Part shown: positions 27,108 to 37,329 of the stretch, piece by piece
How positions within the stretch are numbered: the stretch's first letter is position 1
Layout: each line of letters starts with the position of its first letter
Source of the DNA: Herbinix sp.
Lineage (GTDB): Bacteria > Bacillota > Clostridia > Lachnospirales > Lachnospiraceae
Reading direction: 5' to 3'
Length of the DNA stretch: 64,000 nt
Assembly (NCBI GenBank): GCA_029256105.1
Contig: JAQSYO010000020.1
Coordinates: 1-64,000, forward strand
Made by a program: the position numbers and the translations under genes
Notes under the pieces: generated by a model
Databases searched by the model: none
The model's input: the letters and a program-made list of their open reading frames with translations, nothing else
What the model was told of the DNA's origin: nothing

Positions 27108-27749
27108 TTATATGTTCACTTCATCTTTTCCAGACAATTTATAGGACAGCTTCATTAGACTTTCTGCTAAATGAACATTTTCCACTGTTACATCTTTTGG
27201 TAAATTTAAATCCGTAGGCGCAAAATTCCAGATACCTTTAATACCCCATTTGGCAAGGTCAGCTGCAAGTCCTGGTGCTTTCGTCTTCGGAACGGTAATA
27301 GCAGCAATATCCACTTTATTCGTCTTTAAATATTCTTCCAACTCCTCAGAATTCCGAACAACATTACCACGAATTTGAGTTCCAATCAGCTTAGGACTTA
27401 TATCAAAGATTCCCTTTACAAAAAAGCCTCTTCGTTCAAAATCTACATAATTGGCTAATGCTTGACCTAAATTACCAGCCCCAATAATAATGACATTGTA
27501 TTTGGTATCAAGTCCAAGTATTTTACCAATTTCAGAGTGGAGATATTCTACATTATATCCATATCCTTGCTGTCCAAAACCACCAAAATTATTCAAATCC
27601 TGTCTAATTTGTGACGCGGTTACTTTCATTTTTTCGCTCAATTCCTTAGAAGAGATACGAACTACATCTTTCTCTAACAAATCTCCCAAGTATCGATAGT
27701 ATCTTGGTAATCTATTGATAACTGCTTTAGAAATTTCTTTCTTATACAA
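27108..27749 (-). CDS. rex: Redox-sensing transcriptional repressor Rex
   Basis: A 213-aa NADH-sensing repressor. The N-terminal winged helix (about 1-80) has RLPRYYRYL and KVTASQIRQDLNNFGGFGQQGYGY; the Rossmann domain (about 85-210) has IIGAGNLGQALANY. Rex represses fermentation genes and lets go when NADH is high. Translation begins at TTG (27749) after a GGAGGAAA site. It heads the operon running to 21384. Confidence 0.96.
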   Translation of the reverse strand: MYKKEISKAVINRLPRYYRYLGDLLEKDVVRISSKELSEKMKVTASQIRQDLNNFGGFGQQGYGYNVEYLHSEIGKILGLDTKYNVIIIGAGNLGQALANYVDFERRGFFVKGIFDISPKLIGTQIRGNVVRNSEELEEYLKTNKVDIAAITVPKTKAPGLAADLAKWGIKGIWNFAPTDLNLPKDVTVENVHLAESLMKLSYKLSGKDEVNI

Positions 27750-27785
27750 TGATTTTCCTCCTTCTCTATATACAATGTTTCCTTA

Positions 27786-27814
27786 ATTATATAAAATTGT
27801 TAAGAATAAGTCAA
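27786..27814 (-). promoter_or_regulatory. Promoter of the rex operon
   Basis: On the minus strand TTGACT (27814-27809), a 17-bp spacer and TATAAT (27791-27786) form a near-consensus promoter. The spacer contains CTTAACAA, which matches one half of a Rex box (TTAACAA); the other half is poor. Weak self-control by Rex is possible. Confidence 0.75.
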
Positions 27815-27959
27815 TGTATTACTATAAGTATAGCCACATCGATGCAGTTTTGACACGAATAAGATATATTACTACTGATGTCTATCCTGTCTTTACTTGT
27901 GTGGACTCATATGCTAAAATATACAACAGTTACGAAATATAAATGAGGGATAATAAACC

Positions 27960-29942
27960 ATGATATTAGCGTGTAAGAATATTAATAAGGCTTTTGGAAC
28001 AACCCAGATTCTGCAATCCGTCTCCTTTCATGTAAATGATAAGGAGAAAGTTGCAATTGTAGGTATCAACGGTGCCGGAAAGTCTACATTATTAAAAATA
28101 ATAATGAAAGAATTAGCGGCAGATTCAGGTGAAGTGATTTTATCTAAGGGAAGTACCATTGGTTATCTTGCCCAACATCAGAACCTTTCATCCGAGAATT
28201 CTATACTTGCTGAAATGTTAACTGTTAAACAAGATATTATCAATCTGGATTCAAGTATAAGATCTCTTGAAAATGAAATGAAGCATGCGGAAGGTGCTAA
28301 GTTAGATCAAATGCTCAGCACCTATACAAGATTAATGCACGAATTCGAAGTAAAGAATGGTTATGCTTACCAAAGTGAGGTAACCGGTATCTTAAAAGGT
28401 CTTGGATTTTTTGAGGAAGAATTTGAAAAAAAGGTAAACACTTTATCCGGTGGTCAGAAGACCAGAATTGCGCTCGGTAAATTGTTATTATCTAAGCCGG
28501 ATATTATTCTTTTGGACGAGCCTACTAACCATTTAGATTTGATCTCCATCTCTTGGCTCGAAACCTTTTTACTTAACTACAATGGTGCAGTTATAGTTGT
28601 AGCCCATGACCGGTATTTCCTAGATAAGGTAGTATCAAAGGTGGTTGAGCTGGACAATAACAAATGCCAGAGCTTTGAAGGTAATTACTCCGACTATGCT
28701 TATAAAAAATCAATGCTTCAGAATGCAATGCTCAAACAATACTTAAACCAGCAACAGGAAATCAAACATCAGGAAGAGGTTATTGCTAAACTTCGATCCT
28801 TTAATCGTGAAAAGTCCATTAAACGAGCTGAGAGCCGTGAAAAAATGCTGGATAAAGTGGAACGAGTTGACCGTCCGGTTGAACATACTGAGATGCACTT
28901 TAATCTTGAGCCCCAAATCATAAGCGGTAATGATGTAATAACGGTTACCGGCCTCTCCAAGGCATATGACAATTTAAGATTATTTGCAGATTTAAACTTT
29001 GATATCAAACGTAGCGAAAAGGTGGCTATTATTGGTAATAACGGAACCGGTAAAACAACAATTCTTAAAATTATTAATGGGCAGGTTGATGCAGATGGTG
29101 GTGAGATAAAGCTTGGTTCGAAGGTGAGAGTTGGTTATTATGACCAGGAACATCAGGTTTTAGATCCCGCAAAAACGTTATTTGAAGAATTACAGGACAC
29201 TTATCCTCATCTCGACAATACAACCGTTCGTAATATATTAGCTGCTTTTTTATTTACTGAGGATGATGTATTTAAGCGAATTAAGGATATCAGCGGCGGG
29301 GAACGTGGTCGAGTATCCCTTGCAAAGTTAATGTTATCAGAAGCGAATCTATTAATTCTTGATGAGCCTACAAACCATTTGGACATTACTTCGAAGGAAA
29401 TTCTTGAGAATGCCATCAATCACTATAGCGGCACTGTATTATACGTATCCCATGATCGTTATTTTATCAATAAAACCGCTACAAGAATTTTAGATTTAAC
29501 AGAACAGACGTTACTTAATTATATTGGTAATTATGATTACTACTTAGAGAAAAAGCCGGAGGTAGAAGCTGCTTACTTAGGAAAAATCTCAAATAATACG
29601 AATTCAACACCAGCCGGTAAACCGGGAGCCTTTCCTGCTTCCTTTCCTAACAGTCTATCATCCTCCTCATCTCAAGACAGCGAAAGTGAGAACAAACAAA
29701 ACTGGCAACAGCAAAAGGAGGAGCAGGCTAGAACAAGAAAGCGGAAAAACGACCTCAAGAAAACAGAGGATGAAATTCATCAATTAGAGACTCGCAACGA
29801 AGAGATTGATGTTCTATTAACCAGGGAGGAAGTCTTTACGAATGTGTCTAAACTAATCGAACTAAACAATGAGAAGAAAGCAATCGAACGCAGCTTAGAA
29901 CAGCTAATGGAACAGTGGGAGCTCTTGGCAGCAGAAGAATAA
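27960..29942 (+). CDS. ABC-F family ATPase (YdiF/Uup-like)
   Basis: A 660-aa soluble protein with two ABC domains and no membrane segment. Domain 1 has GINGAGKST, LSGGQKTR and LLDEPTNHLD; domain 2 has GNNGTGKTT, ISGGERGR and ILDEPTNHLD, with the ABC-F linker between (about 240-315). A Ser/Gln-rich stretch and C-terminal coiled coil (about 580-655) follow. ABC-F proteins act on ribosomes in translation or antibiotic protection; which one applies here cannot be told. Confidence 0.92.
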   Translation: MILACKNINKAFGTTQILQSVSFHVNDKEKVAIVGINGAGKSTLLKIIMKELAADSGEVILSKGSTIGYLAQHQNLSSENSILAEMLTVKQDIINLDSSIRSLENEMKHAEGAKLDQMLSTYTRLMHEFEVKNGYAYQSEVTGILKGLGFFEEEFEKKVNTLSGGQKTRIALGKLLLSKPDIILLDEPTNHLDLISISWLETFLLNYNGAVIVVAHDRYFLDKVVSKVVELDNNKCQSFEGNYSDYAYKKSMLQNAMLKQYLNQQQEIKHQEEVIAKLRSFNREKSIKRAESREKMLDKVERVDRPVEHTEMHFNLEPQIISGNDVITVTGLSKAYDNLRLFADLNFDIKRSEKVAIIGNNGTGKTTILKIINGQVDADGGEIKLGSKVRVGYYDQEHQVLDPAKTLFEELQDTYPHLDNTTVRNILAAFLFTEDDVFKRIKDISGGERGRVSLAKLMLSEANLLILDEPTNHLDITSKEILENAINHYSGTVLYVSHDRYFINKTATRILDLTEQTLLNYIGNYDYYLEKKPEVEAAYLGKISNNTNSTPAGKPGAFPASFPNSLSSSSSQDSESENKQNWQQQKEEQARTRKRKNDLKKTEDEIHQLETRNEEIDVLLTREEVFTNVSKLIELNNEKKAIERSLEQLMEQWELLAAEE

Positions 29943-29950
29943 TGTAAATA

Positions 29951-29990
29951 AGAAGCACGCTCAAAGGATTATCCTTTTGAGCGTGCTTCT
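29951..29990. terminator. Bidirectional terminator between ABC-F gene and exopolysaccharide operon
   Basis: AGAAGCACGCTCAAAGGAT (29951-29969) pairs with its complement ending at 29990, with very few unpaired bases. It lies between convergent transcripts and can end both. Confidence 0.85.
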
Positions 29991-30053
29991 TACCTCTGCA
30001 CAATTGCTTTTTCCTTCTATATATCCAATACAAAATTAATTAATTATTCATTT

Positions 30054-32093
30054 TCACTTCAATCCAACCACATTATTCCTCAGTTGTTTTGTAAGAACTG
30101 CAAACCCCTCTAGTATACTCGTATTGTCATATTCTTTCTTATCAATTCTTGATAATTTATGAACCGCTTCTTCCAATTCACTACAATTTCTTATTATCAT
30201 AATATATCCTAATTTTGAGATCCATTCATAAACCCCATCAATTTTATAATTATGCTCGAATAGTGCGATACAAGGCGTCCGAGTAATAGCACAAAATAGC
30301 ATGCCATACAAACGATTGGTCACCACTAATTCAGTTTGTGCTAATTTACGAATAAAGGTATGAACGACCTCTTTTCTATCAAAAATACTGATATTTGAAA
30401 TCAATTGTATATCATTAAATTGAATGTTCCTCGTCTGTTGTTGAACGACCTTTTCAATAAATATTTTATCTTCTTTGGATAACACTCCTTCTATATCGTT
30501 TTGCAAAAGTAGTATTGCTCCCTTTCGTACAAATTGGAGGCTATTATAGTTTGAATATAAAACCATATCCGGTATTAAAACTACATTACAATCAAAATAC
30601 TGTTTTGCCAATTCATAGGAATGCTGCTCTCTAACACATACTGTTAAGTTTTTACATTTTTTTATAATCCTTTGGTCTTTTCCTAATTGATTTATTCCAT
30701 CTTTTGAAGAATCATAATTTATAACTTGCGGGAAAATTACTATTCTGTTGTTTCTATATTTCATCATAATATCTCTCTGTATTTTCACTGCGTGAGAATT
30801 TGCGTTTCCTCTATCTCCTCCACCCGGCATACAGATTAAATCTCTTCTTTTAATAATAAATGGGAGAATATGATGAACTACCGAATACTCCGAGGCAGTA
30901 ATTTCAGTAATTGCATATTCGGGAAATATAGTCTGTAAATATTCTATCTCTGAAATTGCGATATGATGTTCTCCAAGATTGCTAAAATCTTCACTCCCAA
31001 TTAAAAAAATACGTCTTTTCGAAAAAATCTTTGATTTATTATTGGTAAAAACCTCATTGATTTTCCATACTTTTCTATAAATACCAAGAATGCGAATATT
31101 TTGCTTTTCCATTTTTCTCTTCAAAAATATACAATGCAACAAAGCAACGATTCCTCTGATAACTCCATAATAATTGAACATTGCTCCAAATTTTTTTATC
31201 ACCCGATTAATCTGTTTATTAAAATAATCTTTATCACTAATCAAAGATATGGATTTTTTATAGTTATCTAGCGTAAGACCTCTGAGCTGTTCATAAATTA
31301 TACTATAAAATAGGACTGGAAAGTCCTTATATAGGTTAGAATTTTTGAACGAAGCTGCAATTTTTTCTTCCATCAGCTTACTTAAAGCAAGTGATGCGGA
31401 AAGCCTTGATTCATTGGCTGCCTGCGACATAATGGAATCTTTTCGGATAAGATAATGATATAACGCATCCGGTATGCAGGAGATTTTATTGGCATGTAAT
31501 GCAAAGTTTAAGGAAAACCCAAAATCTTCCGCAAATATTAATTTATTGTCCCAAAAGAATAAGTTATTTTTTCGTATCAGATCAGCTTTATATAGCCGAT
31601 TCCATGCTTCCCAGCCAGTTACATACTTGGATAGGGTATTAATAATATAATCGATTCTAGATTCTTCATTAATTTCATATATTCCTGTTCTAAAATTACT
31701 GGTTGACAATAAGTTGTCCGCTTCATCCACTCTTTCGTAATTAAATATGACCAACTCTGAAGCGGTTGCAACTGCATTCGCCAATGCGATTTCAATTAAA
31801 GTGTTTTTCACATAGTCGTCTCCATCCAGGAAATAAACATAATCCCCGGTAAAAACCTTTAATCCAGCATTTCTTGCATCCGAAAGTCCTCCGTTTATTT
31901 TATGAATTACTTTAATCCTAGAGTCGTTCTTTGCATATTCATCACAAATTTCCGGGCATTTGTCGGGAGAGCCATCATCCACCAATACAATTTCCAAATT
32001 ATGATATGTTTGAGCAGCGATTGATTCGATACAACGGCGAATATATTTTTCTACTTTATAAATCGGAATGATAACACTTACTTTTTCATTCAT
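30054..32093 (-). CDS. Glycosyltransferase family 2 - polysaccharide pyruvyl transferase fusion (copy 1)
   Basis: A 679-aa two-domain enzyme. Residues 1-230 are a GT-A family-2 glycosyltransferase (VSVIIPIYKVEKYIRRC, VDDGSPD, FLDGDDYV). From about 365 follows a PS_pyruv_trans domain (FLIGSEDFSNLGEHH, ICMPGGGDRGN, VCVREQHSYELAKQY, VTNRLYGMLF), the fold that adds pyruvate ketals to exopolysaccharide sugars. The fusion suggests one protein adds a sugar and caps it. It is last in the locus and closely parallels the upstream copy at 32321-34357. Confidence 0.85.
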   Translation of the reverse strand: MNEKVSVIIPIYKVEKYIRRCIESIAAQTYHNLEIVLVDDGSPDKCPEICDEYAKNDSRIKVIHKINGGLSDARNAGLKVFTGDYVYFLDGDDYVKNTLIEIALANAVATASELVIFNYERVDEADNLLSTSNFRTGIYEINEESRIDYIINTLSKYVTGWEAWNRLYKADLIRKNNLFFWDNKLIFAEDFGFSLNFALHANKISCIPDALYHYLIRKDSIMSQAANESRLSASLALSKLMEEKIAASFKNSNLYKDFPVLFYSIIYEQLRGLTLDNYKKSISLISDKDYFNKQINRVIKKFGAMFNYYGVIRGIVALLHCIFLKRKMEKQNIRILGIYRKVWKINEVFTNNKSKIFSKRRIFLIGSEDFSNLGEHHIAISEIEYLQTIFPEYAITEITASEYSVVHHILPFIIKRRDLICMPGGGDRGNANSHAVKIQRDIMMKYRNNRIVIFPQVINYDSSKDGINQLGKDQRIIKKCKNLTVCVREQHSYELAKQYFDCNVVLIPDMVLYSNYNSLQFVRKGAILLLQNDIEGVLSKEDKIFIEKVVQQQTRNIQFNDIQLISNISIFDRKEVVHTFIRKLAQTELVVTNRLYGMLFCAITRTPCIALFEHNYKIDGVYEWISKLGYIMIIRNCSELEEAVHKLSRIDKKEYDNTSILEGFAVLTKQLRNNVVGLK

Positions 32094-32190
32094 ATTCTTA
32101 CTCCTCTCCTTCGTATAATAAATTAGCCCAATCTCTAAAAATTTGACATGAAACCACGTGAAAATAATTTTGAAAAGGTCAAAATTCTTA

Positions 32191-32266
32191 GAAGGAACTC
32201 CAAAATGAGAATCCTCAAGTATTAAGAAAGTTCACCTTAACACTTGAGAATTTCAATTTGAACTTC
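32191..32266 (-). terminator. Long imperfect hairpin between the two fusion genes
   Basis: GAAGGAACTCC...CTCAAGTATTAAG (from 32191) pairs with CTTAACACTTGAG...GAACTTC (to 32266) over about 30 bp with mismatches. It lacks a good U-run, so it may act in mRNA processing or protection rather than strong termination. Confidence 0.4.
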
Positions 32267-32320
32267 TTTCAGCTATTGTTTGTGATGCTGATTTTCAGAT
32301 TAATGTTTCGAATAATCAAT

Positions 32321-34357
32321 TCAATTAATTTTACTTTTAAGTAGCTTCGTTAGAACATCAAATCCCACTAATATGTCCGAATTATCATATTCTAGCTTAT
32401 TTATTTTAAGTAGTTTTTCTATTGCTTCCTCTAACTCGCTCAAATTATTAATCATGATAATATAATCTAATTTTGAAATCCATTCATAGACTCCCTTTAC
32501 TTTATGATTATAATTTGGTAATACGATACAGGGGGTTTGTGTTATGGCGCAAAACACCATACCGTGCAAACGGTCAGTTATTACAAATTCTGCTTTGGCA
32601 ATTTTACTAATAAATTCTTCTACAACTTCTTTTCTATCAGAAACATTGATATCTATAATTAACTGAGTATCCATGACATGGATGCTCTTCCTATATTTCT
32701 GTACGACTTCTTCGATAAATCTATTATCTTCCCTCGATATTATGCCCTCCGAATCGGCCCGTAATAGAACTGTTGCACCCTTCCGCTCAAAGTTGAATTT
32801 ATTACTATAGTTTGAATATAGTACGATATCCGGTGTCAAAATCACATTACAGTTAAAATACTGTTTTCCCAATTCATAAGAATAACGTTCCCTAAGACAT
32901 AATGTCAAATTCTGGCTCTTTTTTATTATATCTTGATCTTTTTCCAGCTCAAGTTTCCCCTCCTCCGTGTTATCATAATGGATAGTCTGGGGAAATATAA
33001 CTTTTTCGTTCTTACGGAATTTATTCAAAAGATCTCTACGGATATATTCTGCAAGCATATAGACATTCCCAATATTTCCTCCGCCATGCATGCATATTAG
33101 ATCTTTTCTTTTAATAATGAAAGGTAGTGTGCGGTTAACAGCAAAATACTGAGAAGCTGGAACTTCAACAATTGCATATTCCGGTAATACATTCTGTAGA
33201 TATTCTATCTCAGAAATAGCGATATGATGGTCTCCCAGATTCCAAAAATCTTCACACCCGATTAAAAAAAGGCGTTTTTTTGAAAATAGTTTTGATTTAT
33301 TATATTGATATGTCACTGATATTTTTATAGTTTTGTTCAGCATCGTAATATTAAATATATTTAGTTTTTCTAATTTCCTAGATGTCATTAAAATACATTG
33401 CAATAATATTACTATTCCTCTTGCAATCCCATAGTACTTAACTAGGGGCAATATCTTAGTTAAAACTTTCCTCATCTGTAGATTGAAATATTTTTTATCA
33501 TGAATGGAAGATAACGCTTGTTTATAATTATAAAATGTCAATTTACGAAACTGCTCGTTCATTAGGCTATAAAATAATAATGGATATTCCTTATTTATTA
33601 TAGAGTTCTTTAATGATGAAGTTAAAATCTTATCTTCCAAGCACTTACATAAATCTATCGATGCTGAAAATGCAGGTTCTGTTGATGCCTGTGCCCTAAT
33701 GGAATCTTTTCGTATATAATAGTAATATAACGTATCGGTTATGCTGGTAATCTTCCTTGCATGTAACAAAAAATTCAGCACGAACCCAAAATCTTCTGTA
33801 CTTGATTTACTATCCCAAAAAATCAAATTATTTTTTTGTATTAAACCTACCTTAAATAGCCTGTTCCCAACTTCCCAACCAGCCTTGTAATGTAGCAGGT
33901 TATTAATAATATATTCCACCCTGTTATGATCATTAATTACAAATAACCCTTCGCTAAAGGAAACACGGGCTAATAAATTATCAAATTCGTCCACTTTATT
34001 ATAATTAAACATGACTAAGTCAGCTGATGTTGTTACAGCATTCGCTAATGTGACCTCAATTAGGTTTTTGTCCACACAGTCATCGCTATCAAGGAAATAA
34101 ACATACTCCCCAGTAACTACTTTCAATCCGGCATTCTTTGCATCAGATGGGCCTTTGTTTGTTTTATGTATCACTATGATTCTAGGATCATTCCTAGCAT
34201 AATCATCACAAATTACCGGGCAGTTGTCCGTTGAACCATGATCCACCAAGATTATTTCCAAATTATGATATGTTTGTGCAATGATTGATTCGATGCAACA
34301 ACGAATATAATTTTCCACGTTATAGATAGGAATAATAACACTTACTTTATTGTTCAT
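32321..34357 (-). CDS. Glycosyltransferase family 2 - polysaccharide pyruvyl transferase fusion (copy 2)
   Basis: A 678-aa paralogue of the next gene in the operon, with the same order: family-2 glycosyltransferase (VSVIIPIYNVENYIRCC; the usual DDGS reads DHGSTD here; FLDSDDCV) and a pyruvyl transferase domain from about 365 (FLIGCEDFWNLGDHH, ICMHGGGNIGN, LCLRERYSYELGKQY, ITDRLHGMVF). The catalytic-site reading RLHGM is the more canonical of the two copies. The changed DDG motif (VDHG) could weaken metal or nucleotide-sugar binding. The AGGAG site at 34366-34370 sets the start. Confidence 0.85.
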   Translation of the reverse strand: MNNKVSVIIPIYNVENYIRCCIESIIAQTYHNLEIILVDHGSTDNCPVICDDYARNDPRIIVIHKTNKGPSDAKNAGLKVVTGEYVYFLDSDDCVDKNLIEVTLANAVTTSADLVMFNYNKVDEFDNLLARVSFSEGLFVINDHNRVEYIINNLLHYKAGWEVGNRLFKVGLIQKNNLIFWDSKSSTEDFGFVLNFLLHARKITSITDTLYYYYIRKDSIRAQASTEPAFSASIDLCKCLEDKILTSSLKNSIINKEYPLLFYSLMNEQFRKLTFYNYKQALSSIHDKKYFNLQMRKVLTKILPLVKYYGIARGIVILLQCILMTSRKLEKLNIFNITMLNKTIKISVTYQYNKSKLFSKKRLFLIGCEDFWNLGDHHIAISEIEYLQNVLPEYAIVEVPASQYFAVNRTLPFIIKRKDLICMHGGGNIGNVYMLAEYIRRDLLNKFRKNEKVIFPQTIHYDNTEEGKLELEKDQDIIKKSQNLTLCLRERYSYELGKQYFNCNVILTPDIVLYSNYSNKFNFERKGATVLLRADSEGIISREDNRFIEEVVQKYRKSIHVMDTQLIIDINVSDRKEVVEEFISKIAKAEFVITDRLHGMVFCAITQTPCIVLPNYNHKVKGVYEWISKLDYIIMINNLSELEEAIEKLLKINKLEYDNSDILVGFDVLTKLLKSKIN

Positions 34358-34400
34358 AGTCTGACTCCTACTATTAAATTTATTTCTTAAAGATCTGATC

Positions 34401-35942
34401 TTAAATCGTATTTTTAAACTTAATTTTATCCGTTATTTTTTTGATAATCTGCTCATACAAATATACAACTTCTTTACTTCTAAAGAATAATGCCAATATA
34501 ATTATATTTGGTACAAGAATACAAATCATTAGTTTTAAAATCAAATTCACTATGGAAATGCCCTTAAAGATACTACACAATAAATAAGTACCTATACTAC
34601 ATATAATAAAAATAATCCAATATAATATCTGTCTTCTAAAGTATAATAAAGGAGATTTTTTAAAATAAGTTTTAAAAAGTATAAATGGCTCATACCACAT
34701 ATTCGTTAAAATTCTTGAAATAGCCGTAGCTAGTAATATACCAAAAAGTCCATAGATTTTACCTAATATAATAGAGAGTACCAGATTAATGAATGCTGTT
34801 AGTAGAAAAATATATTTTGTCTGCTTAAACATCCCAGTTGTATCACGATAAATTGATACGTCACTAATTGTACCCGGCATAAAAAAGTTAAGTACAATAA
34901 CACTAACGGTCAACATGCCAAATACATACTCTTCTCCGATCCATAACGTTATAAAATCATTTAATAATATTAAAAAACAAACAGAGCAAAAAGTCATAAT
35001 CCAGAAGGCAATAAAATTAATGACTCTAAAGATTTCAAACTGCTTCTCTTTATCATTGTTAGCATTTAAATTTCCGACACTATGCGTTAAGGAATTAAAA
35101 ATGATTATAACAAAGCTAGTTACCGCTGTAATAATTGTTAAATAGTTGGAGTAAAAACCCACATATACCGTCCCAACGATCATAGAAATGATAAAATTAT
35201 CTGTATTATTTAGTAAAACTCCACCTAATTTGTATAAGAACATTGATTTAACATTTTCGTTTATACTTTTTTTGGTTATTGAATCGAGTTCTTTTGTTTC
35301 TTTAATATAAGGATATAATTTTTTTGCTTTTTTCGTTTGGAACCAATTTACTAGAAAAGTTCTTAGAATCATAACAAATAAATAAAGCATAAAATTTTTA
35401 AATATAAGTAAAATCAGTATTTGTAAGATGGTTTGCAGGATAGATCCTATTAGTGAATAAATGGATAATAAATAATCTTTTTGATCTGCCGAAATGATGG
35501 TATATTTATAGGCCATGAAATAGGAGATAACCATATTGATAACATATAACAAGTAATATACACTTAAATGTGGTATATTTGTCTTTAGATTTACTACATA
35601 GGGCAGAAGCGGTATCATTCCTATTCCAATTGCAGCAACTAAAATAGCGATTTTATGATATATTTTTTTATAATAGGTCATTAATGCCACAACAGTATCC
35701 GTATCATTTTCTGCTAAGGGCTTATACATACTATAAATGATAGCTGTACCAAATCCAAGATCAGCCAATGAAAGTACGGTAAGAACATTAAAAAATATAG
35801 CATTAATTCCTAGATATTCAATCCCTAATGTATTAAGAAATATGGTTCTACTTATTAATTGTAACATTAAAGAAACAACTTGGCTGATAGAGCCTGCTAA
35901 AATATTCAATGATACATATTGTTTTCTGGTTCTATTTTCCAA
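34401..35942 (-). CDS. Wzx-type polysaccharide flippase
   Basis: A 513-aa integral membrane protein with about 12-14 hydrophobic segments, of the MOP/polysaccharide-synthase family (ILAGSISQVVSLMLQLISRTIFLNTLG at the N terminus, then ADLGFGTAIIYSMYKPLAE). It should flip lipid-linked repeat units to the outer face of the membrane. Translation starts at a TTG (35942) after a GGAG site. It lies between the pyruvyl transferase pair and the PP-loop pair. Confidence 0.9.
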   Translation of the reverse strand: MENRTRKQYVSLNILAGSISQVVSLMLQLISRTIFLNTLGIEYLGINAIFFNVLTVLSLADLGFGTAIIYSMYKPLAENDTDTVVALMTYYKKIYHKIAILVAAIGIGMIPLLPYVVNLKTNIPHLSVYYLLYVINMVISYFMAYKYTIISADQKDYLLSIYSLIGSILQTILQILILLIFKNFMLYLFVMILRTFLVNWFQTKKAKKLYPYIKETKELDSITKKSINENVKSMFLYKLGGVLLNNTDNFIISMIVGTVYVGFYSNYLTIITAVTSFVIIIFNSLTHSVGNLNANNDKEKQFEIFRVINFIAFWIMTFCSVCFLILLNDFITLWIGEEYVFGMLTVSVIVLNFFMPGTISDVSIYRDTTGMFKQTKYIFLLTAFINLVLSIILGKIYGLFGILLATAISRILTNMWYEPFILFKTYFKKSPLLYFRRQILYWIIFIICSIGTYLLCSIFKGISIVNLILKLMICILVPNIIILALFFRSKEVVYLYEQIIKKITDKIKFKNTI

Positions 35943-35973
35943 TTTTTCAAACTCCTTATCCTTAAGTTATATT

Positions 35974-37206
35974 TTATTTATTTAAAATTTTGTTTATTTT
36001 TCGTTTAACGCGATATAGGAGCCTTATCTTATAGGATAGCTCCTTCTCTAAATTAGTATTGTAATACCATCTTAAGCTATGATGCACTTGATTAAATTCG
36101 TAGTTTTTACGTAATTCACCTTGAATAATTTTATAAAGTACGATACAAGAAGGATGTACAAAATGCAACTCCATTCTAAATTCCTTCATCATATCAGCAA
36201 ATTCATCGTCCTTATAATTAAAACCGTATTCTCGTGGATCATTTTTCCCTGCTATTAAACATAATATGGTAAGATGACACTTTTCACAATGACAACAATT
36301 AGAACCACCCTCTGACTCCCAACATACTCTTAACTGTACTGGAGTTTTAGTTCTATTTACATATTCACTGATACGATTAACTTTATCCTGGCGGCTATCT
36401 TCAAAACCATCATGAAGCACATGACTGCCGCAAAATTTAACAAAGTTATCAATCGAAGGATCTGATGCACAAGTCGAATTATCTTCTTCTGTTAAAGATG
36501 AGGCTATGTAGGTAGTTTTTACTTTATATTGATAGGCAAATGGTGCAACATGTCCAATAATCCCTATACCATGCTGATATCCATACCACCAGTTATTACC
36601 AGTTCTTTTTATAACATATTCACTTAATGCACCTTCGTCTAAAAATTTGCGGAAGGAGGTTTTAATTGATACATAATCCAGTTTGTTGTTACCGGCTATA
36701 CTTCTTATATGATTATTAACAAGGTTCCAACCCGCTTGGTCTTCTAAGGTAATATCAGCTCCCCATAAAGTTACCAGTATCGGCTTTTCATCAATATGTG
36801 AGATCAACGTATTATAAGCATCAACCCCACCACTAAAAAAAGCTGCCGTTTTATTGAAATCTTCCTGTCTATTGTCAACCACTTTCGTAGGAGAAATCCT
36901 TCCTTTGAATGATAATCCCGGATACATAGTAACAAACCCACGTTTAAACTCTTCAATACTTTCAAAGAAATCTTTATCGATATCCTCCAAAATTACTTCG
37001 CCGTCAAATATCCATACCACCGGCAAAATATTACAAAGGAATGGAATAATCGCTACACTTTTGGGAACCATGTCAATATTTTTTGAGTATTCGGCAAAAA
37101 AAGTATTCGTAGCTTTAAAATACTTCTCCCATTCACCACTAACTGAATAAGTACATTCCAAGCGATTAGCAATTACCATTACACTCTTAATTATAATTTT
37201 ATTCAT
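35974..37206 (-). CDS. QueC-like PP-loop protein in exopolysaccharide locus (copy 1)
   Basis: A 410-aa soluble protein of unrecognised function. A PP-loop (FSGGVDAYNT, near 143-152) resembles the ATP-pyrophosphatase motif SGGxDS of the QueC/ExsB group, with Ala-Tyr in place of Ser-Thr. A cysteine cluster near 300-316 (CWESEGG then CCHCEKC) recalls the zinc site of QueC. The N-terminal 130 residues are a separate, unknown domain. A paralogue precedes it at 37330-38580. Such enzymes adenylate a carboxyl or carbonyl group; the substrate here is unknown. Confidence 0.6.
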   Translation of the reverse strand: MNKIIIKSVMVIANRLECTYSVSGEWEKYFKATNTFFAEYSKNIDMVPKSVAIIPFLCNILPVVWIFDGEVILEDIDKDFFESIEEFKRGFVTMYPGLSFKGRISPTKVVDNRQEDFNKTAAFFSGGVDAYNTLISHIDEKPILVTLWGADITLEDQAGWNLVNNHIRSIAGNNKLDYVSIKTSFRKFLDEGALSEYVIKRTGNNWWYGYQHGIGIIGHVAPFAYQYKVKTTYIASSLTEEDNSTCASDPSIDNFVKFCGSHVLHDGFEDSRQDKVNRISEYVNRTKTPVQLRVCWESEGGSNCCHCEKCHLTILCLIAGKNDPREYGFNYKDDEFADMMKEFRMELHFVHPSCIVLYKIIQGELRKNYEFNQVHHSLRWYYNTNLEKELSYKIRLLYRVKRKINKILNK

Positions 37207-37329
37207 TCCTCTTATCTCCTGTATTTATAGTTTCGAATAACGCCTCGTTATTATACAATTCAATTTTTGTTTAGAAACATCGGCTATGCCTAGCAGTTAA
37301 GGCCCTGGTTCTATTTTCCACTTTTTTGC

